Positions 12,605 through 25,419 are shown, counted from the first letter of the stretch. The stretch: 64,000 nucleotides of DNA from Quillaja saponaria (GCA_029379385.1 CM055610.1:18935422-18999421), one strand, 5' to 3'. Numbers and translations: made by a program. The notes: generated by a model not told the origin, from the letters alone.

Positions 12605-15600
12605 ATGGCCAGAAATTACAGTAGTGAGTCCAGAGAAGAAGACGTTAAGGTTGGAAGAGATAGATACCGTCGTTACAGTAGTAGTAGAAAGGATTCCAGG
12701 TCTAATAGTGATCGTGATCTCAGGGATGCAAGTGATTCCTCAGATTCAGAGAAAAGAAGAACTAAAAGAGATTATAGTAGGAAAAAGGACTCCATATCAA
12801 ATAGCCACCGCGATCACAGAGATGCCAGTGATTCCTCAGATTCAGACTAAAAAGTGAGAAATAAGAGAGATTATAGAAGACATGAGCTTAGAAATGATGA
12901 TAAGGATAGAGAGAGAGTGACTGAGAAGGATGTTAGGGATAGATATAGTCGGTGGCAACATGAACATGGAGAACAAAGAGCATCCCAGCTAGAAAATTCT
13001 GATGAAGATGAGAAGTGGGGAGAGAAACGAAGAGATAGGAAGGCTGATATTAAGCATAGGAGGCATAGAAGTGAAGAGGATGGTGATGACAAAAAGTATC
13101 AGAAAGATGAGGATATAAGCAAGCACCGAGATGACAGTCGGATTAAAGAGGATAGACGTGGCAGGACACTTGAAGAAACAAAACTTCAGAGGCAGTCTTT
13201 AGTGGAGGAAAATAACTTGAATGCTGATGCTTCAAATTTGGGTAAAAGTGGAGGAGTTTATATTCCCCCGTTTAAGTTGGCCCGCATGATGGAAGAGGTT
13301 CAAGACAAAAGCAGTGTGGATTATCAACGATTGACATGGGATGCTCTCAGAAAGAGTATAAATGGACTTGTTAACAAGGTTAATGCTACTAACATAAAAA
13401 ATATCATTCCAGAACTCTTTTCAGAGAATTTAATCCGTGGAAGGGGTCTTTTCTTTCATTCATGTATGAAGTCACAAATGGCTTCCCCAGGTTTCACTGA
13501 TGTTTTTGCTGCATTGGTTGCTGTTGTGAACTCCAAGTTCCCAGAAGTGGGGGAGCTTCTGTTGAGAAGGATTGTTTCGCAATTCAAGAGAGCTTTTAAG
13601 CGGAATGATAAGGTGAGCATCAACTCTGTTTTTCTTTTATTTTGTTGTATTCTTGGTGGTAAGACTGTCTCTTTATTCTGATATTACTTGTAGTTATAAA
13701 TTTAAAAATTGCTTAATTTTTAATTTTTTTTTTTCCTGATTGTGTTTTTGGTTTACTTTTATGAACAGCATGACCTCCTAGCTGTGACTAAATTTGTAGC
13801 TCATCTGGTTAACCAACAAGTAGCTCATGAAATTATTGCTTTGGAATTGCTCACTATTCTGGTGGAAGAGCCTACTGATGATAGTGTTGAAGTAGCTGTT
13901 GGATTTGTCACAGAATGTGGATCAATACTCCAAGATCTCTCTCCTAAGGGACTGCATGGTGGGTATTTTCTTAATTACATGTATTCCTGTTCTCAGGTAT
14001 TATTTATTCTAGTTTAAATATATTTGTGAACGATGCCTTGGATTGGTGCAAATGGTGGAAAATAATTCATATAGCCGACCCCAACTAATTTGAGATTTAA
14101 GACTTAATTGACTTGAGTTGAGTTTAAATACATATCGTTGACTATTTAAGTTGTATTTTTCTTATTCCAGTTTATGTAAGTTGATGCTTCACCTACCCCT
14201 CTCATGTTGTACAGATTTAAGTCATCCATCTTTTTAGAACTTGGGTTAATGGTCTTTTGGGTTAAATGGAAACTTCTTCCCTTACACGATCAAGGGTGGA
14301 AAGTGAAATCATGAGTTTGAAGCTCACTTGGGCATTGGTATTAAATACTAATGCAAAAAAGGTCAAATTAAGTTTTAAGAAAATGTTGAGGGTTTTTGAA
14401 GCATCTCTGAGATAATATAAGCACCCATTCTAATGAAGTTGAACGCTTTAGTTACAACATATGGGTTTGTTGAATCCTTCCTATTGCTGACCAATTGAAG
14501 TTGGTATAATCTATTGGGTAGCTGATTTTCTTGCTCTTGTTCATTTTTTTTCAACATTGTTTACATTTAGCAAATGCTGCTGATTTCATACATTTATACT
14601 TCCTGCCTTGCATGCATGTGCCATAAATAAAGGTTCATGTCCCAATTTTTTCCCCAGGATATTACATTTGATTTTATTCATGATTTTATGATTTTTCAGG
14701 TATCTTTGAGCGTTTTCGTGGAATTCTTCATGAAGGAGAAATAGACAAACGAGTTCAGTTTCTGATTGAAGGCCTATTTGCAATAAGAAAGTCAAGTTTC
14801 AGGTATACTCTTTGTGGTTTTTGTCTAGTGGACATTTCAACTGATTTTTATGACATTTCTAGGAATATCCTGAGCTCGAGATGATTTTTATGATGGTTGC
14901 ATTTGCAGGGGTACCCAGCAGTTCGTCCTGAATTGGACCTTGTAGAGCAGGAAGATCAGTTAACTCATGAGATATCTCTCAGTGAGGAGATTAACCCAGA
15001 GATTACCCTTGGTATGTATTACAATGTTAATTTGATTCTTTTCTATTTCCCTTTTTTTTTTTTTTTTTTTTTTTCATCTTGTTTGATCAACTTGTGGTTA
15101 TATATAATTAAATTTCATCTTTTTTCTTTCATAGATATATTCAAACAGGACCCTAATTTCCTGGAAAATGAGAAGCATTACGAAGAATTGAAGAAAACCA
15201 TACTTGGTGATGAAGCAGAAGATGTTGAAGGCTCTGATGCAGATTCCGATGATGAGGAAGATGATGAATCTGAGGAAGAGGACAAGGAGCAGATGAAATA
15301 AAGGATGAAACTGAAACAAATCTTGTGAATCTTCGAAGAACAATCTATTTGACTATTATGTCCACTGGAGATTTTGAGGAGGCAGGTCATAAGCTTCTGA
15401 AAATCAAACTAGAGCCAGGTCAAGAGGTATGTTTTCCAATTCTCTATTACTGCCATCTTGGCAAAATTACTAGTTGCTACCTTATTGTTTTTTACTCGTA
15501 GGGGTAATGCTAGAGGAGTGGTAGAGTATCATTGTCAGTATGACGTGACTTTTGCAAACTAACATAATTTTGGTTTGCTAGATTAGCAGTATTTTGTTCC

Positions 15601-17183
15601 CTTGGATTTCAAATTCCTGATGCTCTTAATTCGGTCAATCTAAAATAATTTTGAAAGTCACAGAAGGAACAAAGTATGTTATATGGCTTGAAGCAGTAGT
15701 ACTTTCAGATGACTCGATCATGATATTGATTTCGCCACCTGAGTAATGGGTTAGTTCAAATATTTGAAACCCCCACCTTCCCGTGATTGCCTATCAAAAA
15801 AAGAACACGAGATTGATTTCTAATGGGAGTACTGCAAACATTATTCCACATAATAGATGGTTTGAGAATATATTTACTGAGCCATCTTGCTGTAAATATT
15901 ATTTTCTGAATAGTAGGTGTCTATAGGATTGCATGTAAACTAGTATATTATGCTGCTTTATAATATCTACTTCTTTCAGAAATTTGAGTTGAGCATTTAA
16001 TAAATTCATCTCATGTTCTGTCCCGTTTCCCAATTATGCTGTTGTATTTTTCCTTGATTTGTTTACTGTCCTACTTGAACATTAGAAAATTGAATTGAAA
16101 TGAAATTTTGCAGATGGAGTTGTGCATTATGCTTCTGGAATGTTGCAGCCAAGAGCGAACTTATCTCCGGTATTATGGCCTTCTTGGGCAGCGATTCTGC
16201 ATGATTAACAAAGTTCACCAGGAGAATTTTGAGAGATGTTTTGTTCAGCAGTACTCGATGATCCACAGGCTTGAGACAAATAAACTCTGTAATGTGGTGA
16301 AGTTTTTTGCTCATTTACTTGGCACAGATGCTCTTCCTTGGCATGTTTTGGCACACATACGTTTGACTGAGGAGGATACAACTTCCTCTTCCCGTATATT
16401 TATTAAGATTCTCTTCCAAGTAAGTTAGAGGCATACCTCTCTCTGCTTTTCTGGGCAATTACATTCTATGTTTCGGTTAGTAAATTTGTTAGCTTAAGTT
16501 GTTCTTGCAAGAACCTGAAATTTAAGGCTGTTGTGTGTCAGTACATGATAGTGAAAAGATGGTTTCGTACATACTCGACCTGAAGGCTCTTGTAGGTATT
16601 AATTGGTATAGTAACTAATTCATATGCTATGTATTTGAAGAAAATCTATATGTGAGACAAGCAATCTAAGTGACACCATTTATGGATATAACTATCATCT
16701 ATACTGCTGTACATAGACTATGTGAGTAGCCATGGATTGATGCTTTCGGGTCTTTAAATAAAAGGATATACTGAAGTTAATTTCCTAAGCACTTGTTGAA
16801 TCATTTTGTTTTAGAACCCGTGACAAATAGAGCATGTCTTCATATTGTCTTTTTTTTTTGTCATTTCTCCTTGGGTTATATCTAATCACAAATAATGAGG
16901 TATGATTGCTGCTTATCAATGTTTTCTCACTTCGCCTCCATATTATCACTGGTTTGCAAAAGACCTCACTTTTCAACTGACAATCTCTTTTATGCAGGAG
17001 CTGTCAGAACATCTTGGCATCCGGCTGCTAAATGTGCGTCTTTCTGTTCCCGCCATGCAGGACTCATTTGAGTCCATATTCCCCATCGATGATCCAAAAA
17101 ACACACGGTTTTCCATAAACTTTTTCACCTCTATTGGGCTTGGTGGCATCACTGAGAATTTACGTGAAAGACGGAGAAAGTGA
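12605..17183 (+). pseudogene. CWC22: CWC22 splicing-factor pseudogene (left duplicate)
   Basis: Clearly homologous to the intact gene at 33074-38016 along its full length, with the same intron positions. It keeps recognisable Arg/Ser/Asp-rich N-terminal, MIF4G ([14 protein letters not shown] onward) and MA3 regions, but is disrupted several times. (1) AAA became TAA at 12848-12850. (2) A net 354-bp in-frame deletion near 13030 removes the N-terminal charged repeats. (3) One base is missing at about 14790 before a splice donor. (4) One base is missing at about 15297, giving TAA at 15299-15301. (5) Roughly 145 bp encoding the Ser/Asp/Glu tail are deleted near 17163. (6) CGA became TGA at 17181-17183. 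Downstream reading frames stay open for long stretches (e.g. 12854-13681), so decay looks fairly recent. Spliced truncated transcripts are possible but no functional protein is expected. Confidence 0.9.
14021..14130 (+). mobile_element. SINE-like insertion with 10-bp target-site duplication
   Basis: Inside an intron of the CWC22 pseudogene, 110 bp are present that the right copy lacks at the equivalent site (about 34835). The perfect direct repeat AGTTTAAATA lies at 14011-14020 and 14121-14130. The insert contains ATAGCCGACCCCAACTAATT, which resembles the 3' tail common to tRNA-derived plant SINEs. It looks 5'-truncated. Confidence 0.55.
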
Positions 17184-17739
17184 AGAAGGACTTATCTAGA
17201 ATGATATTTGCACATCTGTAATGGTTTTTGATTTCTTCATCGATGCCTGAAAATGTATAGAACTAGTTTGAGGTCACTGTCTAGGATGATATTTGTACAT
17301 TTGTAAATGGCTTTTTATATGTCAAAAGGACAAAGGCATCTGTTGTCTTATGCCGTTTCTTTTAGAAGATCATACCAACTCTGTAAGCAGTTTGCAACAT
17401 TTTCTGCCAAGTTTTTCTACTTTCAATGGAAGAGAGTACTTTTACATTTTTTTTCTTGGTGATGCAAAGCCTTTACTTGATTAGCATTCTAAGATTACCA
17501 TGACTTGATAATTTTGAAAGATCCATCTTACCAACATAAATTATCATAAAACTCAAAATAAGCTCCATTGGTCAACAAACTTCGTGCACTGAACTATACA
17601 GCCAAATTGGATTTGGCTTCCTTTAATTTTCTTGCATCTTTGAATTCTTTGTCACAGAATTATCTCTTATTTCTGAACTATCCTATATGTATTATCACAT
17701 AACACTGAAATGAAATGGATCTTTCTGCCAAGGTGTGAT

Positions 17740-18267
17740 AACATTGGTGTGATAACATGATGTTTGGAATTTGAAATATTACAGAAATGAAAATTATTTT
17801 TTATGTTGTATTAAAATTATGACCAAATACTATAATAATTGAGACAACATTTTCATATTTATTACTTTAACAGCTGCTCTAAGTACACTCTTTAAAAAAA
17901 AAAAAAAAATTAGTTTTTCTAATGAGAGGGAACTTGATAAAATGCAATAAATCAAATTTTGGAATTGAAACATTCCGAAAGTTGTAAATTATTTATTATA
18001 CAAACTTATATAAAGTGACTATATTACGTGACTCTTACAATAAACCAATAAATTGATGTCACATGATAAGTCACTCTACCTTAAAAACCTAATCAGATTT
18101 AAACTAACTCAACTTTATAATAAATTTATTTATTTCTCTAATCACCCACCAATCTCTCCTCTACTCTCTCACATATCAAATTTTTTATTTTTTTAAATAT
18201 GAGGACATTTAAAAAGTTATAATAAATATTATTTTTAAAATTTGAAACATTTCAAAATAGTAAATTG
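17740..18267. repeat. Degenerate satellite-like monomers at the duplication junction
   Basis: The motifs TTTTTCTAATGAGAGG, CTTGATAAAATGCAATAAAT, TTTGAAATATT and GTAAATTATTTATTAT match the about 185-bp monomers at 38510-39400 and 40660-41790. The block ends abruptly at about 18267, where X sequence begins. This is consistent with the tandem-duplication junction lying inside the array. Confidence 0.6.
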
Positions 18268-19414
18268 TTGACGTTGGCCTTTGATCTACAAGCTTTGTCC
18301 CACCTGAAACTCTGTCGCCAGTACCATTAACAAATCCAAATGACATCGTTTGAGAACTCTCCTATTTCTTTTGCTCTGTTAGTTGCCTAGTATTCGGCTG
18401 CTTGAATTGGTTCTGTATTATGATGATTAGCACAAGCCATGAGAAACAAAATGTTATCATGAAACATGATATGGTTGAAAATCAAACATTCAGGTATGAA
18501 TGTAATAGTAAGTGGTATAAACCTCAACGAGTACTCATCAATGTGCTGTACATTTAGGCACACTTTAAGATCTACAACTAATTAATTTGTAGTGTGAAAT
18601 TTCTAAACGAGGGACTAAGAGCCAGTTCTGTTCTAAATATTAGGCCATTACAAAGGAATCCAAATTTAGTTTACCCACAAATGTAACACTTACGACTCTA
18701 AATTTCCCACATCAAAGTATCTGAGAGTCATTTTTTCCCTTTTCATGGGGAAGAGGGCTTCTATGTATATGATTGAACAATAAATGTACATTCCTCCATT
18801 AATATGCTAAGAATCATCAAAACTACTCCTTATTTTCAAACCATACAATCTTCTGCCACACAACATTTTAAGAACAATTACATGAAGTAAACAACAACTA
18901 TAAATATAATCGTAGACTTCTACTCCTTATTTTCTCTCAACCTAGAAAAACATGTATCATTAATTTATTCAAATATCTAATGCATGAATAGAGGACTAAG
19001 AAAAATTCAGTTTTTGGCCACATAAACACAATAGTTCCCAAATACTAAAAAAATGAGGCAAATGCATCAATGAGAATACATTGATTGACACTTCCAATCC
19101 ACTCCCCTCAATATAAAACACAGAAAAATATGAAAGTTCTGGATACGAAAACAGATACAGGTACATATAGCTGGACCTTGCCATGCTGAAAGACTTGCTT
19201 AATTTTTCAGATAATTACAAAAGTAAAAATGTTAAACTTTGAATTCAAAAAGTTGAGAGTGTCAAACATGGAAGAGCTCTTCGTTTATGGACATTAAAAG
19301 AAAATTCATACCATGATCTTACCCATACTGTTTAGACAGTCAGTCATAATTTCTTTATATCATAAAGGTACTTAATAGTTTTACATTTGAAAGTAACACT
19401 CAAAAAAGTTAACA
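18268..19414. repeat. Segmental duplication block X, right copy
   Basis: Matches 8667-9480, with an extra internal stretch at about 18450-18830. On the minus strand 18420-18268 holds part of the same unrecognised exon (NQFKQPNTRQLTEQKK, then a TAG at 18362-18364, then FGFVNGTGDRVSGGTKLVDQ). It is truncated at 18268 by the duplication boundary. No other gene was seen. Confidence 0.75.
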
Positions 19415-19667
19415 TAATAGATAAACCCAAAAGCGATTGTCTTTTATTTAGTGCGGGGGGCTAAAACGATAAAAGTACTATATTATGATCATATTATATA
19501 GACAAATTCAATAATAGCCATTTAAGCACTTTGAAACGTTTCTGGGAGAAAGATTTACCTTTTCAGTAGTATACAGATGCTCTCTACATAAAACTCCTGC
19601 TTGGCCTTTATATTGAGAAGGCAAGATTTTCTTAGGGTATACCATTGGCTGAAATAATTTCATTCTT

Positions 19668-21246
19668 CTATTCACTATCATCATCACTATAATCATAATC
19701 AGAAGCTGACTCGTCATCAATCTGCGGTTCCATCAGTGAATTCATGTCAAATGATTGTTCTGTTTCCATCTCCTCCAGGTCAATAGTATCGTACTCCATT
19801 CGTTGTTCAAACTTCTCATCAGAGCAATTAAGCATCCATGCAAGAGAGCATTTTAATCCCTTCTTGGCTACCATCTTGTGCCTAGGTTTTACGGTAGACT
19901 CCAAGCCATAAGTGAAGAATGCTGGGAAAGTAACCAAGTCATCTAAAGGCCTTTTCATTTCTTTTTCAAAGAAATCAAAGCTAAGTTTCATTATGTCAAT
20001 ATTTAATGCAAGCAATTGAGGGCATCCAACTACCATCTTTCTCATTTGTTGCAAAGAAAATCCACACTCCTTGAGGAAATCTACGTGTTTGACCATAGGT
20101 GCACTAGTGAGACTTACTACCTGTGGCATCTTCTCTACAACTCTACCAAAGTCCTCTGTATCCATATCAAGTACAGAATTAAGCAAGCTCTGTTGAGTAA
20201 GAAGTTTTGGCTTTAAGTCAATTCCAATAATCTCAGGATACTGTGCAATTATATAAGGAAGTGATGTTTTCCTAACATTAAACTCTTCAAGGGATTCAAC
20301 ATTTGGCTTCACCTTCTCCTTCAATGAAAACCCAAGGATGTGAGGCCGCTGCTCTATCAGTCTAGCAATAGCTAATCTTGGAATTCCCAAGCTTTCTAGA
20401 TACTCAACAAAGGGCTTGATCACTCTGCCAACCCTCATTCCCAGAATCTCTGGGTATCTAGTTAAAACGCCTCCAATTTCTCTTCTTGAGACTCCAATTC
20501 CAACCAAATAAGCTACTGATGTGCTCATGGTCCCCTCGAGTTTAAATCCCAGCACTTCTGGGTATCTCTCAAGAACTCGAGGAACATCAACGGGCTTAAT
20601 ATCCATCCCCTGAAGATACTTTACCACAGGGGTAAGATCAACAACAACACTAGCATGAAGAACTTGTGGGTATCTTCTCAAGAACTGAGTAAAAGTAGAT
20701 TTTCTTACACCCAATTTACCAAGATAATCAAGAACAGGAATCATATTCTTCTTAACACTGCAGCCAAGAACAAGTGGGTAGTTGTTAATATCATGAATTG
20801 TTAGCCCCTAAATTGTGAAGAAAATCTACACGTTCCCTCATAACCTCAACTGTTACAGGAAGCTCCAATCCATCAAGTTCATCAGGAACAATACCAATAC
20901 CCCTTAAGAACTCATAAACCATAGCACGATTTGCTATCTTATCCTTCTTCATTTCTGTTAGACTAGGACGACTATATAATGATGAGGAACCTCCACGTCT
21001 CAAACTCAAGCGGCCAGAGTCTGATTTGGACGTGGAAGAACATTTTGAACTAGAAGTGAATGTCCTATCAACAACAGAATACTGAAACTTTGTAATCAAC
21101 CGGATTCTCCTCTCACGGTTACATGGTAACCAAAGATTTAATACAGCATTCAACTTGGAATTACCAGTGTTAAGAATAGGCATCTCCGGATGAACAAGCA
21201 ATAAACTGGGTTTTGTAATACCAGCTGCAAAGCTTATTATCTTCAT
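19668..21246 (-). CDS. mTERF4: mTERF4-like organellar transcription termination factor family protein, one frameshift
   Basis: A single-exon gene of about 525 codons if one base is discounted. It has a basic N-terminal presequence (starts MKIISFAAG), then SLYSRPSLTEMKKDK, ANRAMVYEFLRGIGIVPDEL, a series of about 30-residue mTERF repeats (for example ...RRYPQVLH, ...ERYPEVLGF, ...TRYPEILGM, ...EQRPHILGF, ...AQYPEIIGID), and an acidic tail. It matches Arabidopsis BSM/RUGOSA2 (mTERF4, At4g02990, 541 aa), a chloroplast/mitochondrial RNA-intron splicing and expression factor. The frame breaks at the CCCC run at 20805-20808: residues up to DFLHNLG are in one frame and LTIHDINNYPLVLGC in the next, so one G appears extra on the coding strand. 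As written the protein ends after about 151 residues. A 5' UTR intron (about 21275-21473) is plausible. Confidence 0.85.
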
Positions 21247-21699
21247 ATTTTAAGGGAGTAGTATGAGTGAATCTGCAGAAAGAAAAATTGCATAAGCAAT
21301 TGGTTCAATTGAATTGAGTCAAACAAAAAGGCATAAACTTTATCATATGTACTAAATTGTAAAACAAAAACATGGAATCCCAGTAGCTGATTTTTTTAAT
21401 TGAATCAAACAATTAGCTGAATGCATTGAATAATAAGATGACACAACAGTTTGTATTTAAGGGGTGTAAGCTACCTTGTGGAGAGTAGGGAAAATTATGT
21501 CCACTGAGATTGTGGAGGCGTATGGAGTGGAAGAGTCTTACAGTAAATGGAGGCAGGACTCTGGCCAATTCTGACCGACTTGTTCCACAGGAGCTCATAG
21601 AACAGGAAAGGATAATGGAAAGGGATTTTCAGTTTGAATTAGGACTTGGCCCAAAAAAAAGTCTGAATTAGGATCGGGCTTGAGGATTTTTAGAAGTCC

Positions 21700-22487
21700 G
21701 GCTTGGACTGGTAAATTCTACATTCTTGGATAAATTTTGTCCCAAACTATAACATTGTGCTTGCACTTTGCACACACACATTAAAACTCATTATTATTAT
21801 TATGTACAATTTTTTTTTCTTCTCTTTTTTCTCACTTACATATCCTATTATTTCTTTTATCTTCCTTTCCTCTAGAGCTTCTTTAATTTTACCAAATTAA
21901 TGAAAACTAACAAAAAAATTAAAATTTTGGTAATTTTTATCCAAATTTTTTCTATAACTTTTGTATTGTTATTTGGTTGAAGAAAAAAAATTATATATAT
22001 ATATAATGTTATTTCTTGTATATTTTTTTTCTTACTTTCATTTCATTGATATTTCAATATGTTTCTTCAATTAAAAAAGAAGAAGAAGAAAGTAAATTAG
22101 TTTCATCCTATGAATTTTTTTTCTTAAATATTTTATGTCCAAAGATTAATTTATTCTTTTTATTTATTTAATTTTTTTTTAATTTTAATGGTGATTTTAT
22201 GAATTTATTTGTATTAAAAACCATTAGAGATATGTAAGAGTAAAAAGGAAAGATGATGAGACAAAATATTAAAAATGAAAAGATAAAGACAAAATAAAAG
22301 TAATTGAAGAAAAAAATCAATATTTTGTTGTAATTAAATGTATTTTATAATTAATTAATTTATGAGAGGTGAGAGAACTTAGTGGACTAATATGGTAAGA
22401 TGTGATTTATAATTTGGTTACAAGAATAAGAATATAATATGATACTTGTGTAACAAAATATGTTAAATATATGTGTGCATGTAACAT
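21700..22487. mobile_element. Truncated copy of an AT-rich TIR element
   Basis: About 21800-22487 runs parallel to 22620-23308 (shared TCCTCTAGARCTT, ACTAACAAAAA, TTATTTGGTTGAA and terminal GGACTAATATGGTAAGA). It has the right terminal repeat but no clear left one, so it seems 5'-truncated. No coding capacity. Confidence 0.5.
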
Positions 22488-22529
22488 TATTATCTTCCAA
22501 GTAATGCTCATAAGCACATATACATCTCT

Positions 22530-23308
22530 CATACAACTTTCTCACATAAATGCCACATTCTTATCATTGTAACAAAATATTCTAAATCACATTTTACCAT
22601 ATTAGTCACTAATTTCTCTCACCTCATTAACTACATTTTTTTTTCATACTCTCATCTTTCTCCTACCTTCCTTGTCCTCTAGAACTTATTTACTTATTTT
22701 TTTCTTTTATTTTTTCAAATCAATACAACTAACAAAAAGATTAAAACTTTGATTATTTTATCCTTATTTTTTTCATAGATTTGTATTTTTTATTTGGTTG
22801 AATTTTTAAAAAAAATTGAAAAAAATAAAATAAATCTCTTGTGTTTTTTCCTATCTTCATTCCATTAGCATTACAATATATATATTCAATTAAAAAAAGA
22901 AAAAAGAGCAAGTTAGTTTCATTTTATGACTTGTTTTTTTAATCAGTTTTTTATATCAAAAGATTAATTTGTTCTTGTTATTTACAAAAATAAAATTTAA
23001 TGGCAATTTTTATAAATTTATTTACATTGGAAACTAATAGAGTTATGTTGAGTAAACAAGGAAGATAATGAGAAACTGTTATGGTGTTAAAAAAAAATTA
23101 TATATGATGGTAGACAAAATATATATATAAAAAAAAATAAGTTAATTTATGAAATTTAATTTTTTATTGTAATTAAATATACCCAATAATTAATTTTTTT
23201 TTTAAGAGAAATGAGAGAAATTAATAGACTAATATGGTAAGAGAAAATTACGAGAATTTAGTTATATAGATAAAGTATAATATAGCATTTACATGGGAAA
23301 ATTGTGTG
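22530..23308. mobile_element. Non-autonomous DNA transposon with about 95-bp terminal inverted repeats
   Basis: The left end (CATACAACTTTC... through TTACCATATTAGTC...AATTTCTCTC) is the imperfect inverse of the right end (GAGAGAAATT...GACTAATATGGTAA through GGAAAATTGTGTG). The interior is AT-rich and non-coding. It lies directly beside a truncated relative to the left. The superfamily is not clear because no target-site duplication was identified. Confidence 0.6.
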
Positions 23309-25400
23309 TATGTAATATTCAATATAATTTTATTAATTTTTGTAACTAAAAATTCAAAAAGTACTAATAATTTATCTATCAGACGCTGTTCCCCAAGGTA
23401 ATGTAAAATACTGTCATTTGAAACTTCATAGGAAAATTGTGTCATTTCTTGACAGGGAGAAAGTTGTAACGTATCCAAATGAAATTATGTCGTTTTGGTG
23501 AATAAGGAGAGTTGAGCTGAACACTCTTAACAGCTGACACACAATGTGGCATAATTTACTGATGAGCTCCATATGGAATCATCCAGAATTTAAAATGGAA
23601 GTTTTAAGTCCTCATAGTTTAGTTTAGGATATAGTTTCAATTAAATAGTCTTTCTTTTCATAGAAAATATTAAAAAACAGTCATATCATTTGGTATCAAA
23701 ACTCTTTCGATCAACAAAATCATGCTAGAATCAAGAAATCAAAAATCATGATCTTAGAGAAGTCAAGAAATTAATGATAAAAAAGTCAAAGGAAATGAGA
23801 TCAATAATCAGAATTAAGAATCAAAGTTTAGTTTCACATCCAACAAGGTATTAGTTCAATGACAAGCTTATGTACCTCGACACCCAAGATCTTGGGTGCT
23901 AACATTCAATGCCCTTGCTCCAATGTAAGTGGAGGCATATGATACCCTAACCTAGAGACAGAACAAACTATCTATTTTTAATTTTTTATTACCAAAAAAA
24001 AGAAGTTTTAATCCCCAAATAGATGCATTCATTGTTGTTAATGGAGATTTCTGCAATTGTGAAGGCGTAGGAATACAACATATGAGAAGAAACTCCAATT
24101 AAAATAATTATGATTAATATTTTAATTAACAAAAAAGAAATTTGAATTACGTATCTAATTAATTCCTAAATTATTAGTGATAGGTTATATGTAAACTACT
24201 ATTAATATGTGAAGAATCATAGTATTCAATTAAAAATATTTAGATTAATAAATTTAAATAGAAAAAATTGAATTAATATCTAATTAATTACTGAATCAAT
24301 TGTGATAGGTCATATATGCACTATTAGTGAGTAGTGAGTGATGTTTGAACAATCATAATGGTTAATTAGAAGAATTAGGTTAATGATTTTAATTACAACA
24401 AAATTCAATTATGCATCTAATTAGCTAAATCATCAATGATATGTTATATTTTGTACTACTAGTTATGTGTGAATAATTATAATGTTCAATTAGAAGATTT
24501 AGAATTAATAATTTTATTTAAAAAATTATATTAAACATTGAATCATTTGTCTCGATCATTAGGGATATGTTATATTTATAACTGATACATGAACAATCTT
24601 CATGTTCAAATAGAATAATTATGATTAATAGTTTTAATAGAAAAATATAAATTAAAACTCAACATCTAATTATTTCATGAATTATTATTGATATGAATAT
24701 ACTTTATGATGATGTATAAATAATCAGAGTGATAGTTTGGAATCAAATTTGTTACTCTTTAATGACAAAAGTTGCTGCAAAAGTTTGTTTTTTACTTTTT
24801 TACCTTTTTCTAATGTCAATTATCTGTCACAACTTTTTTTTCCTCCTACAACCAACGGGTGATGTCCATGCCAATAATGCAATAAAATATAGCTATACGT
24901 TCTTTTAATTTAAAGTGGTGACGATTCAAGACAAATTTATCATTTAATAATAATATATATTTTTTTTTTAAAGACTAAAGAAAATTAGACCCGATTCGAG
25001 TCTCACTCCATCTAATCTAAAATAAACTTGTTTTTATATATTTAATTTTTTTAGTTGTTTATATGTTAATAATCAATCTAAATCTAAGTGGAACATAATG
25101 AATTATAAAATAATCTATAGTAGTTCATTATATAAATGTTTAGGCACACAACAAAAATGTAATTCAATTGAATCGGATATCTAATGGGACATATAAAGTA
25201 ACATTTACCATACATTCCCCACCTTCTAAACTGGCCGAGGCCCTTTTCCTTTTCCTTTTCCTTTTTCTTTTTCTTTATAGAGTCATCCACCATTATTAGC
25301 TGACTCATTAAAATAATCCAAAAATATTCACAATTAAACCAAAACTTCCAAGCTTCTTCAGTACGTTTCCTGCTGCTCTACGCAAAAATATTAGACGGGA
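23309..25400. other. AT-rich intergenic region between mTERF4 and NAC genes
   Basis: No gene was found. The stretch contains the minisatellite at 24094-24725 and a CTTTTC-rich run near 25235-25275. The right end merges into the NAC promoter. Confidence 0.55.
24094..24725. repeat. About five tandem copies of a 120-137 bp AT-rich repeat
   Basis: Units start near 24094, 24224, 24361, 24484 and 24603. Each carries a CAATTA-GATTAAT motif, then ATCTAATTA, a GATATGTTATAT-like core, and TGTGAACAATC. Units are considerably diverged, so the array is old. Confidence 0.6.
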
Positions 25401-25419
25401 CTCACATATTGTAATCTAT

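Larger units (their letters stand above)
9481..17730. repeat. Segmental duplication block A, left copy (CWC22 pseudogene and flanks)
   Basis: Co-linear with 29412-38510 over the upstream flank (CGATGTTGATGTGTACAG), the CWC22 promoter, all exons and introns, and the 3' flank. Exons look above about 90% identical by eye; introns differ by indels of up to a few hundred bases. The part before the gene (9481-11296) has no gene of its own. It includes a diverged remnant of a repeat tail near 10420-10470 that is longer in the right copy (about 30405-30480). Confidence 0.85.

Noticed and set aside
12854..13681. Long ORF downstream of the first stop in the CWC22 pseudogene as an independent gene
   Set aside because: It is simply the continuation of the original CWC22 frame after the nonsense codon, with the same splice sites; not a separate gene.
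23840..23990. Possible tRNA-derived SINE (GTACCTCGACACCC..., CCTAACCTAGAGAC)
   Set aside because: Weak resemblance to Pol III A and B boxes; no target-site duplication or tail could be confirmed by eye.
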